From Chromatiaceae bacterium (lineage in GTDB: Bacteria; Pseudomonadota; Gammaproteobacteria; Chromatiales; Chromatiaceae), in contig JACKMU010000001.1 of NCBI GenBank assembly GCA_024235215.1, forward strand, positions 682,001 through 746,000: a DNA stretch of 64,000 bases, written 5' to 3'. The position numbers and the translations under genes were made by a program. This document shows positions 25,115-33,900 of the stretch, piece by piece. A model generated the notes under the pieces. The model was not told where the DNA came from and did not search any database. It saw nothing but the letters and a program-made list of their open reading frames with translations. How positions within the stretch are numbered: the stretch's first letter is position 1; every line of letters begins with the position of its first letter.

Positions 25115-25555
25115 CTACATGTTTCGAATGTCGAAGCCTTGTTCACGAAGAGCGGCTAACGCGGCGACCGCCCTTTGTCGACATTCCGGTAGTTCCACGG
25201 AATTCTTCGGGTATGTCTTGCCAGGGCTGACAATTGTCTGCTCGAGCGCGTACCAATTCGCTTTTCCAAGCGCCTGAATAGTTTTTATCTCTGCCTCACG
25301 AGCCATGTTGGTGCTCCCCAGATCCAATCCGGCATTTTCTTCCGAGAGAAACTGCTGGGGGCGATGTCTCTCGCCAGATTCGTTTTCAAGCCATTCAATA
25401 TGAGACGGGATAAACAGTTTTGCCGTGGCTCCACCGTACGACAATATCTGAGCACATGCGCGGTAGAATGCCTCTCTTGGTGAGTCGGCCTCGATTGCGA
25501 ATGGCGAACCAGTTCGTTCGTCGCCAGCATCATCCCAATATACCGTGTATTTCAT
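25115..25555 (-). CDS. Integron-cassette-like gene, hypothetical protein
   Basis: 146 residues from ATG 25555 (GGGGAT seven bases upstream; an in-frame alternative start lies four codons earlier at 25567). The stop at 25115 is 33 bases before attC D, in sense orientation, exactly the layout of a cassette gene. The N-terminus YTVYWDDAGDERTGSPFAIE then ADSPREAFYRACAQILSYGG looks like a small alpha/beta domain; the C-terminal part is helical (LPECRQRAVAALAALREQGF). No signal peptide or membrane segment. Family not recognised, as is usual for environmental cassettes. Confidence 0.65.
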   Translation of the reverse strand: MKYTVYWDDAGDERTGSPFAIEADSPREAFYRACAQILSYGGATAKLFIPSHIEWLENESGERHRPQQFLSEENAGLDLGSTNMAREAEIKTIQALGKANWYALEQTIVSPGKTYPKNSVELPECRQRAVAALAALREQGFDIRNM

Positions 25556-26236
25556 TACTATCCCCAAATGATTCGAAATTCGGATAGGCTAAGCCATCGC
25601 TAAAAGTATGTATGTAGCATGCGTTCTGTACTCACATAACAGTTATTTAGCCCGAGCGGGCCAATAGTCAAAAGCCGTAATCCGTGTAGCCAATATTTTC
25701 TGCATCTGACTATTTCCTTTGCCTCTCCGGCACAAATCACTACTGATCACAAGGCTATCTCACGGCATCGGGAAACTCAATATCAGGTGTGGACTTAAGC
25801 ATCCGCGCTCCGGTGATACTCCCTGCTTGCAGGATATTCTCTCGAAATCACTGGATAACTTTCACTTCGAGCCGGAGAGTCAAAAGCGGTGTTTTAGACC
25901 TGCCCAAATGTATTTCGACACACTCTCACGTAACACACCGGAGGAGATTACCCGACAGGACTTCACCCAAATAGCTGGAAATAAGACGGTTGAAGCGGGG
26001 CAATTCAAGCGAGCTTTCCGTGCTATACAGATCCTTCTCTTGATTCAGTTCTGACAATACCGGGGAGAGCAGATTTGTCTCCGCTGGCCGCCTGCCTGTT
26101 CCGGAGCTGGGTGTACTTTCCTGGAAACTTCGTCCCTAAGGAACAGCTGCGAGCAACAGTGGCGACTCACTTCCCTGGCGGAAACTCCAGTGTGCGGTGC
26201 TGCTCGCTGCCGGTCGCCAGCATATTTAAGGTGTGG
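25556..26236. other. Gene-poor right edge of the mobile island
   Basis: No confident gene. A plus-strand frame (25719-26054) has neither family resemblance nor ribosome site. TTGGCCCG/CGGGCTAA around 25652-25669 forms an 8-bp hairpin. GTTATGT read on the minus strand near 25640 could be the end box of a decayed attC before the cassette, but no matching arm was found. Composition returns to backbone values by about 26100. Confidence 0.35.
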
Positions 26237-26416
26237 TCATTTGCGTCGGCAGTCACCACCTGCGGTGCACGTGCAATCGCCGCCGCAACTTCCTCTTTCG
26301 CGATAGGGTCCGAACTCAGGGTGGCGCAACGCGAATCTCCTGGCCATCTGCTGGACCAGGATCCATCCCGTCAGCACCAGCATGATCACGCCGCTGGCCA
26401 GCAGAAATTCACGCAT
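26237..26416 (-). CDS. NqrM-like small Cys-rich membrane protein
   Basis: About 59 residues: one N-terminal helix (REFLLASGVIMLVLTGWILV), a basic stretch, then SCGGDCTCTAGGDCRRK with four cysteines. This layout (helix plus SCGG…C.C…C tail) matches NqrM/DUF539, the assembly factor of Na+-translocating NQR thought to deliver iron for the RnfA/E- or NqrD/E-type site. It overlaps the end of rnfA by eight bases and ends the rnf operon, so here it probably matures the Rnf complex. The start could also be ATG 26437, but that extends further into rnfA. Confidence 0.7.
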   Translation of the reverse strand: MREFLLASGVIMLVLTGWILVQQMARRFALRHPEFGPYRERGSCGGDCTCTAGGDCRRK

Positions 26417-26999
26417 GGGACCCCCCCAGCCCGGCAAAACCCATGAATGCCAGCGACAGCAGACCCGCCAGCATCAGGCTCAGGGCGGCACCCTGTGCGA
26501 CAGTGGGCACTTTCGCCAGTGCCAGCTTTTCGCGCAGGCTCGCCATCAACATCAGTGCCAGAGTGAAGCCAACACCGGCACCAATGCAGAAGGCGATGCT
26601 CTGCAGAAAATCGTACTCGCGGTTGGTCTGAAACAGTGCCAGCCCGAGAATTGCGCAGTTGGTGGTTATCAGCGGTAGAAAGATGCCCAGCGCCCGGAAC
26701 AGGATCGGACTGAACCGCTTCAGTACCATTTCGACCAGCTGCACCGCCGATGCGATCACCGCGATATAGCAGATCAGCCGCAGGAACTCGATCTTCAGCA
26801 GTGTCAGCAGCCAGTTGATGCCATAGGCGGAGACCGAACTGACCAGCATCACGAACATGGTGGCGAGCCCCATGTTCCAGGCAGTCTCCTTCTTGGCGGA
26901 GACACCGAGAAACGGACACAAACCGAGAAACAGCGCCAGCACGAAGTTGTTGATGAGCGCTGCATTGAGAAAAATAAAGGTCAGGGAATCAGGAGCCAT
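26409..26999 (-). CDS. rnfA: Rnf electron transport complex subunit A
   Basis: 196 residues with six membrane helices. The two conserved Cys motifs are LFLGLCPFLGVS and TTNCAILGLALF; with the matching pair in RnfE they are believed to hold an Fe site within the membrane. Closely similar to RsxA/NqrE. It overlaps the rnfE end by 11 bases and precedes the NqrM-like gene. Part of the ferredoxin:NAD+ oxidoreductase, which couples electron flow to Na+ or H+ transport. Confidence 0.95.
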   Translation of the reverse strand: MAPDSLTFIFLNAALINNFVLALFLGLCPFLGVSAKKETAWNMGLATMFVMLVSSVSAYGINWLLTLLKIEFLRLICYIAVIASAVQLVEMVLKRFSPILFRALGIFLPLITTNCAILGLALFQTNREYDFLQSIAFCIGAGVGFTLALMLMASLREKLALAKVPTVAQGAALSLMLAGLLSLAFMGFAGLGGSHA

Positions 27000-27651
27000 G
27001 AGCCATCACCTCCGCCGCTGCTTCAGCCTTACGGGCTCGCCGCTGTTTCAGGTACTCGAACAGTAGCAGCCAGGATCCCAGTACGAAAAAGCCGCCGGGG
27101 GGCAGGACCATCACCACCCAGGGCTCGAAATTGGCGCTGAAGAGGTGAAATCCGAGGATGCTGCCGGCACCCAACAGTTCGCGCACCGTTCCCAGACAGA
27201 GCAGCGCAAGTGTAAAACCGGCCCCCATCCCGAGCGCGTTGACGACAGCTGCGGGGAGCTTCTGTTTGGAGGCATAGGCCTCCGCCCGCCCCAGAATGAC
27301 GCAGTTGACGACGATCAACTGGATGAAGGCACCCAGTGCGTTGTAGAGATCGAGGCTGATCGCCTGAATCAGGTAGTCCACGATGGTGACAAAGGTGGCG
27401 ATGATGACGATGTAGGTGGCGATTCGCACCTGCTTGGGTATCAGATTTCTGAGCAGAGAGATGAGTGCTCCCGAGCTGACCAGCACGAAGGTGGTGGCGA
27501 GCCCCATTGCGAGGGCATTGATGGTGGAGTTGGTCACGGCCAGCACCGGGCAGAGGCCGAGCATCATCACGAATACCGGATTCTCTTCCCAGAGCCCGCG
27601 CAGAAAGGTGTCGGGCGTGACCTGCTCCTGGCGTATGAGTTGTCCCGTCAT
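26989..27651 (-). CDS. rnfE: Rnf electron transport complex subunit E
   Basis: 220 residues, six membrane helices. Characteristic segments are GLWEENPVFVMMLGLCPVLA, TNSTINALAMGLATTFVLV and IVVNCVILGRAEAYASKQKL, with the Cys pair in LGLCPVLA and VNCVILG. The basic C-terminal tail (EYLKQRRARKAEAAAEVMAH) is longer than in many RsxE. It pairs with RnfA in the membrane core. Operon order rnfG-rnfE-rnfA; a 76-base gap separates it from rnfG. Confidence 0.95.
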   Translation of the reverse strand: MTGQLIRQEQVTPDTFLRGLWEENPVFVMMLGLCPVLAVTNSTINALAMGLATTFVLVSSGALISLLRNLIPKQVRIATYIVIIATFVTIVDYLIQAISLDLYNALGAFIQLIVVNCVILGRAEAYASKQKLPAAVVNALGMGAGFTLALLCLGTVRELLGAGSILGFHLFSANFEPWVVMVLPPGGFFVLGSWLLLFEYLKQRRARKAEAAAEVMAHGS

Positions 27652-27727
27652 CGGGTGCTACTCCTTTTTCCAGGCTGTCGCACGACATATTGCACGCGGC
27701 GATGACCTGTCTGGAGACTGTTCCGGT

Positions 27728-28447
27728 TCATCTTCCTCCTCCATCCGGCTTGTCCGCCGGCACCGATCCCCGTTTCAACTCATCGAGATAGCGAATGATC
27801 AACGGAAACATGCGCTGTGCGCTGGCGTTGATCATGCGACCGATCGCATTGGACGAGATGGTGGCGCCGGATATCGCATCGATCTGCCAGGGTTGGTGCT
27901 TGGTGCCATGTTTGACGGTCACTATCGCGTTTTGCAATGTGCCGCCCTGTGGGTCCACGGTGCCGTCCAGCGCCGCGAAGTTTTTCAGAAAAGCGGGATC
28001 GAATGCGATCTTGTCACCCAACCCGGGCGTCTCCGCCATCTTCAGCACCTTGATCCCGGTGACGCACTGGCAGACCGGGTCGTAGCCATAGAGGATACGG
28101 ATCACATCCTGATAACCGGCGGCGGCGGCTTCCAGCGCCACGCCGATAAACCTGCCGCTGCCGTCGTACGCCAGATAGATCCGCTCGCCGGGCGGAGCGG
28201 TGCCGCCATCGACCGCGTGAAGCCCGTCCGGACCCAGTATGAAATCGCGCTTCGTCACCGCGCCGGGCACCACTTTGGAGACCGCATGTTCGATGGCGAT
28301 GCGCTTGTTCTCCTCGATGATGGGCCGGGTCCACTGAAACACCAGCACCACCAGCAGTCCCGCCAGCATCGCAATGCCGGCCAGCGTGCGCAGCATGGCA
28401 AAGGTCGGGGTTTCGGGTAACGGCGCGGTCGGTTGCACCCTGTTCAT
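27728..28447 (-). CDS. rnfG: Rnf electron transport complex subunit G (FMN-binding)
   Basis: 239 residues from ATG 28447, which overlaps the rnfD stop (ATGA). One N-terminal membrane helix (LAGIAMLAGLLVVLVFQW) is followed by a periplasmic FMN-binding domain. The covalent FMN site is the Thr of SGATISSNAIG near residue ~190, in the SGATxSS motif flavinylated by ApbE in this family. An unusual CQC pair (DPVCQCVTGIKVLKMAETPG) lies before the conserved KMAETPGLGDKI. The ApbE transferase is not in the window. Confidence 0.94.
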   Translation of the reverse strand: MNRVQPTAPLPETPTFAMLRTLAGIAMLAGLLVVLVFQWTRPIIEENKRIAIEHAVSKVVPGAVTKRDFILGPDGLHAVDGGTAPPGERIYLAYDGSGRFIGVALEAAAAGYQDVIRILYGYDPVCQCVTGIKVLKMAETPGLGDKIAFDPAFLKNFAALDGTVDPQGGTLQNAIVTVKHGTKHQPWQIDAISGATISSNAIGRMINASAQRMFPLIIRYLDELKRGSVPADKPDGGGR

Positions 28448-29499
28448 GAGCGCCGCCGCTTCGCCGATGCGCCATAAACGCGCGATTGGGTGACATCGGC
28501 GATCATCGGCGAGACCACATTGGCGATCAGGATCGCATACATGACTCCCTCGGCGAGACCACCGAACAGTCGGATGACCACGGTGAGAAAACCGATGAAC
28601 AGTCCGTAGAGCCAGAGTCCCGCGGGAGTCATTGGCGAGGCAACCATATCGGTGGCCATGAAGACCGCTCCCAGCATCAAACCACCGGAGAGCAGTACGA
28701 ACAGCGGGGAGGGATAGATCTCCGGTGAGAGCAGATAAAAGGGCAGGCTGGTCATCCCCGCGCCGAGAAAAATCCCGGCCGGAATACGCCAGCTCATCAT
28801 CTTGCGGAACACCAGATAGAGTCCGCAAACCAGGATGAGGATCGCCGAGGTCTCACCCGCCGAGCCGGCCACCGCGCCGGTCAGCAGGTCCATGCTGTCT
28901 GCGGCGATATGGTGAAATTTCTGCAGCGCCAGTGGAGTGGCGCCGGTGAAGCCATCCACCGCCCGCTCCCGCACCCAGTCAGCGGTATCTACCGGAGACA
29001 TGAACGGCAGCGCCAGGCTGGAGGGGATGAATTCGCTGAAACGCCCGGGTGCGAAAGCCGGCGTCCAGGTGGTGATCGCCACCGGAAATGCCGCCTGGAC
29101 GAATGCCCGCCCGACCAGCGCCGGGTTCATCACGTTGTAACCCAGACCGCCGAACAGTGATTTGCCCAGCCCGACGCCGATGAAGCCGGCCAACGCGGCC
29201 ATCCACAATGGAAAACCCGGCGGCAGCGTCAGCGCCAGCAGCAGTCCGGTGATGATCACGCTGAAATCGCCGATGCTGTTTGGCCGCTGTGACAGGCGGC
29301 AGAAGAGCGACTCGGTCAGGATGCAGGAGAGTGTGGTCACCAGCAGCAGCAGTAGCACACTGATCCCAAACTGATAGACCGACCAGCAGCAGACCGGCAG
29401 CAGCGCACCCACGACGTTGCGCATGATCTGATCGACCGAGACGGTCTTTTTCAGATGCGGTGAGGTTTTTATCTCGACGGTTTTATCGCGTATCGGCAT
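28444..29499 (-). CDS. rnfD: Rnf electron transport complex subunit D (FMN-binding)
   Basis: 351 residues, multi-helix membrane protein of the NqrB/RnfD family. The flavin attachment site is the Thr of DGFTGATPLALQKF (S/TGAT motif). Other family parts are SPHLKKTVSVDQIMRNVVGA at the N-terminus and GLGYNVMNPALVGRAFVQAA. It overlaps rnfG by four bases. Together with RnfG it carries electrons across or along the membrane from RnfC/RnfB. Confidence 0.94.
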   Translation of the reverse strand: MPIRDKTVEIKTSPHLKKTVSVDQIMRNVVGALLPVCCWSVYQFGISVLLLLLVTTLSCILTESLFCRLSQRPNSIGDFSVIITGLLLALTLPPGFPLWMAALAGFIGVGLGKSLFGGLGYNVMNPALVGRAFVQAAFPVAITTWTPAFAPGRFSEFIPSSLALPFMSPVDTADWVRERAVDGFTGATPLALQKFHHIAADSMDLLTGAVAGSAGETSAILILVCGLYLVFRKMMSWRIPAGIFLGAGMTSLPFYLLSPEIYPSPLFVLLSGGLMLGAVFMATDMVASPMTPAGLWLYGLFIGFLTVVIRLFGGLAEGVMYAILIANVVSPMIADVTQSRVYGASAKRRRS

Positions 29500-29550
29500 A
29501 ACTCAGTGACACCGGTTGTTGGCTCGGACAGCCTGTTGTGCCGCGCTCCC

Positions 29551-30903
29551 TCACGAAGCCATCCTCGCTTCCCTGACGATGGATTTGGCAATCCGGAAGT
29601 ATTGCGTCAACGGAATATTCGAAGGACAGACGTAGCTGCAGCAACCACACTCGAAACAGTCGTCGAGGTTGTATTGCTCGGCCATGACCTGATACTCCCG
29701 GATCCCGGCGAGCTGTCCCAGCATCGACGGATTGAGGTGCAGCGGACAGGCGCTCAGGCATTCACCGCATTTGATGCAGGGATAGACCTGCTGTCGGCCG
29801 CCGTTCGACTTCACCTTTTCCAGCACGACGATGCCGGAGACCCCCTTGGTGATCGGCACATCGAGCGATGCCACCGTCATGCCCATCATGGGCCCACCGA
29901 CGATCACTTCGCTCGCCTGCATACTGGAGCCGACGTGCTGCATCAGGAAGTGCAGCGGCGTGCCGATCGGGACCAGATAGTTGCCCGGTTTCTTCACCCC
30001 CGGACCGGAGATCGTCACCACCCGCTCGATCAGCCCACGCCCCTGCGGAATGAGGTCGCCGAGCTGAGCCACGGTGCCGACATTGTAGACCGCCAGCCCG
30101 ATATCGGCGGGTATTCCGCCGGAGGGAACCTCTCGGTTCAGCAGTGTGGTGATCAGCATCTTCTCCGCACCGTGCGGATATTTGGTCTCCACCACTTCGC
30201 AGCGGATACGCCGCTCACCCACCAGCGCCGCGTTGAGCGCCGCCACCGCATCCATCTTGTTGTCTTCAATGCCGATGATCGCATTGGTGGCACCGGTGGC
30301 GCGCAGCAGCAGGCGGATGCCAACGATCAGCCTGTCGGTCTGTTCAAGCATGACCCGATGGTCGCAGGTGAGATAGGGTTCGCACTCACAACCGTTGATG
30401 ATCAGCGTCTCGATGCGCCTGCCCTCCGGCGGCAGCAGCTTGACGTGGCTGGGAAACGCGGCACCGCCGAGCCCCACCATACCGGACGCCTGGACCGCCT
30501 GCACCAGCTCCTCCGGCGTCATCTGCGAGATATCCCGCTGCTCACCGTACAGAACCTCCTGCGTCGCCGCGGCATAGGTCTCTATCGCGATCGCCTCGGC
30601 TTTCGGCCCTTCGACGGTGGGCACCAGCATGTCGATCGCTCTGACCACACCGGTCACCGGCGCGTGCATCGGAACCGACACGTGGCCACCAGCCTCGGCG
30701 ATGGGCTCGCCGCGTACCACCTCCTGGCCGGGTTTCACGATCACCCTGGCGGGGGCGCCCCGGTGCTGCGAGAGCAGCACATAGATCTCCGGGGAGAAAG
30801 GGGTGCGCCGAATCGTCTTGTGGGCAGTCTCCTCCTTGTGGGCATCGGGATGGATTCCGTGGGAGAAGGTTTTCACCCGACTGAAGAACTTGTGTACGTC
30901 CAT
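29551..30903 (-). CDS. rnfC: Rnf electron transport complex subunit C
   Basis: 450 residues, soluble membrane-associated NADH-binding/iron-sulfur subunit. The N-terminal part has FSHGIHPDAHKEETAHKTIR. The NADH/flavin-binding-like region contains GMVGLGGAAFPSHVKLLPPE. Two 4Fe-4S motifs near the C-terminus are CIKCGECLSACPLHLNP and CFECGCCSYVCPSNIPL. It lacks the long Ala/Lys-rich tail of enterobacterial RsxC. It lies directly downstream of the PFOR gene on the same strand, with a 77-base gap. Confidence 0.95.
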   Translation of the reverse strand: MDVHKFFSRVKTFSHGIHPDAHKEETAHKTIRRTPFSPEIYVLLSQHRGAPARVIVKPGQEVVRGEPIAEAGGHVSVPMHAPVTGVVRAIDMLVPTVEGPKAEAIAIETYAAATQEVLYGEQRDISQMTPEELVQAVQASGMVGLGGAAFPSHVKLLPPEGRRIETLIINGCECEPYLTCDHRVMLEQTDRLIVGIRLLLRATGATNAIIGIEDNKMDAVAALNAALVGERRIRCEVVETKYPHGAEKMLITTLLNREVPSGGIPADIGLAVYNVGTVAQLGDLIPQGRGLIERVVTISGPGVKKPGNYLVPIGTPLHFLMQHVGSSMQASEVIVGGPMMGMTVASLDVPITKGVSGIVVLEKVKSNGGRQQVYPCIKCGECLSACPLHLNPSMLGQLAGIREYQVMAEQYNLDDCFECGCCSYVCPSNIPLTQYFRIAKSIVREARMAS

Positions 30904-30980
30904 CGCTTATACGTCCGCTCCAGTCCACTGTGATTGCCGACGCCGAACGCGGGAGAGCGGCGTCATCCGCCTGCACCGCT

Positions 30981-33900
30981 TCACTGGTACTTCTCGGCGC
31001 GCTTGAGCAACTTGTCGAGATCCTTTTCATTGGGATTGAATGGCGTTCCCGGATGCACGCAACCGGCGGTGCACTTCTCTGCCGCCTTGACGATATCCTT
31101 GAACGGCCCGCCTTTCGGATCGATGATGACCGCCTGGCGATGGTCGTTGTAGGCAAAGATATTCGGGTTGATCTCCACGCACTCGTCACAGGTGGTACAC
31201 TCCGGCGTCTCGATCCAGGCCGGTTCGAAATCCACCGCTGCGGCGACGGCATCGGGTGCTGCAACACGGCCGGTCCCATTGCCGGGCTTGACGGTGAAGT
31301 CTGCCAGCGTATCGGCGCCATCGCCGTTCGCCAGCGCCAGCAGGCCGGCGGTCAGCTTGCGCGCCATCTCGGCTCTGGCCTGACTGGCGATCGCCGCTTC
31401 ATCCACCGCCTCTCCGATGCCCACCAGTGAGCGCAACTGGCGCCAGAATAGGAGCCGCTCTTCACACGAGTTGACGATCTCCTGAGAAACCAGCACTCGG
31501 ATGAGGCGATTACGCTTGTTGACCGCCCAGATGTAGGGATAGCGCCCCTCCCGATCGTCGGCTTCCAGTGCCAGAAATTCGTGCAGCGGAGCCATGTTGT
31601 CGTTCCAGGCATCCTGCGGCACATGGCGGAAATGTTTGCGGAAGCGCCCCTCGGTGAAGGCGAAATCGGCGAAGGTCAGCGGCACCTCCAGCCTGGCTTC
31701 GCCGTCCTCCTCATCCTGATAACTGATTCTGTGGCTCACCCAATCGGCATCGATGGCCGGATTGCCATCGATACTGCAGCACTCCTTGAAGGTGGTGCCC
31801 GCATCCGGGTTGAATTTGAACAGCGGATAAGCGCGGGACTCCACCGCCAGTCTGGTCTGCGTGTCGGTGGCATAGTCGGCAACGCCATGCTCGGGCTGGC
31901 AGGTGGTATAGATGTTGAATATCGCCGGACGGCGGCTGTTCAGTCCGTCGATATAGCCTTCCAGCAGGTGGGTGACATTGGATTGTGCGCTCTGCAACAC
32001 GTAGCTGGTGCGGTGCGCCATACCAATGAGTCCCATCTCCTTGCGCGCTTCACTCTTCCCTTTCCAGGCTCTGCCGTACGGACTCATATCCGCTACCTGG
32101 CCGATAAAACCGGAGGTGCAGGCCTGGCCGCCGGTATTGGAGTAGACCTGGGTATCGAGTATCAGCACCTTGACCGGTACACCGGATGCCATCGCCCGGG
32201 AGAGATTCTGGAACCCGATGTCGTACATGGCACCATCACCGCCGACGGAGACCACCGGCGGACAGAGCAACCACTCCTCATCGGTGAACTGCCTCCAGCC
32301 GAAGAAGGTGAAGAACTCCTTGTGCTCCCGCTCCCGGTAACCGCCCGCCAGCTCGATATTGGCTTGACGGATCAGCTTGAAACCCTCCGCCATCTTGGCC
32401 ATGTGACCTTCGAATACTCCCAACGCGACGGACGGGCTGTCCTGAAACAGATGGCTGGTCCAGGGGAACGGATAGGGATTGAACGGAAAAGTGGATCCCC
32501 ACACCGAGGTGCAACCCGTGGCATTGATAAATCCCAGGTTCGCCCGTCCCTGTTTGGTCACGCCTTCAGTGTAGCACCAGCGCAGATGGCGCAGCTTATC
32601 CAGCAGTTGAGTGACCCATCTGAGCCACTGCTGATCCACCGGACGTTCGTGGGCAACCAGACTGGCGGAGAGCTCGGAGAGGGTGAGGTCCCTCTCTTTA
32701 TGGCTCTCCACCGTCGCATCCACCGCCGCCACGTTGGAGATATCCATGTGCTCCGCCAGCTTGAGGCGAATATGCCGCTCCAGCCGCTCGATCAGACCGT
32801 CCAGCGCTGCGACGTGCCGCTTCACCCGTGGCTGCATCAACGCGGTCACCGTTGCGGTGAACAGATGGATGGCGGTTTTTTCACCGCAGCCAAGACAGGC
32901 GCCATCACCGGAGCGCATCGACAGGTAGTTCTCCTTGTCCAGTAACAGCGTCTCCAGCGCACCGATCTTCTCGTTCAGATCATCGATGCGGATGAAATCG
33001 GGCGGGGTAGTGGGCAGGTCCATCCAGAAGCGCCAGTCCTGCTGCAGCTTTTTGATGGCTTCCGCAGTCTGCGCTTCGGCCACCAGCGCACCATCCCCGC
33101 ACACCACGACGCACTCCATACAGCCTTTGCAGGTGTAGGGGTTGACGGTGATCGAAAAGAGCCCTCCGCTGCCTTTGCTCTTCTTCTCCCGGTTCGCATA
33201 GTAGGGTTTGGTGATAGAGAACTCGAACCCGCCGATCGCCTCCATGAAGAGGCTGAATTCACGCTCCAGCGCACTCTTCTTCTCGATCTCCAGAGTGGAA
33301 TCCGCCAGCAGTTCCAGTACCGCCCGGTCGATCAGTTGCGAGACCACGGCCCCCTCGCCCTCCTGATCGATCAGCGTGCGCAGCCGCTTCTCCAGTTGGC
33401 GCGACTCCCGGCGCAGATGGAGCGTTGGAGTACCCTTGGTTTCGATGCGCTCGATGGCGGTCTGGCAGAGCTGGCTGATGGTGGTGACCAGTCCGGGAAT
33501 GGCGCTGTCCGGGCAGACCGTATAGCATTCACCGCAGGCGGTGCAGTTCTCGGTGACGAATTTCGGGTATTCGAAGCGAATCTGGGTCATATCCCGGTAG
33601 ATGCCGGTCGCGGCCGGAATCAGGCTGGTCGCCATGAGCGGATCGACCAGGTTGTCCGAGCCCTTGCCACTCATATAGAAGGATCCGGTCTGCTCCCAGA
33701 AGCGGTGCACGTCGGAGACCTGGCCGTTTCCCTGTGGCAGCGCCTGCAACATCACCGGCAGACCGATGCGCTTCTTCACCTCCTCACGCCGTACGCCCAC
33801 CTGCTTGTCGGTGATCTCCACGATTTCGTCAAAGCCGCGGCGCACCACCCGCAGGTTGTCCACGACCACACGCTCGCCCTTGCCGCCGAACTTCTCGCGC

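Noticed and set aside
25589..25653. Possible fifth attC (GGCTAA … TTAGCC)
   Set aside because: Only 6-bp arms and no L-box pairing; end boxes do not match the consensus well.
25719..26054. Plus-strand frame of 111 codons at the island edge
   Set aside because: No ribosome site, no recognisable motifs, position in decayed sequence.
29506..30933. 475-codon plus-strand frame opposite rnfC
   Set aside because: Antisense shadow; rnfC has all family motifs. Same reasoning applies to 31581-32945 and 33336-35024 opposite PFOR.
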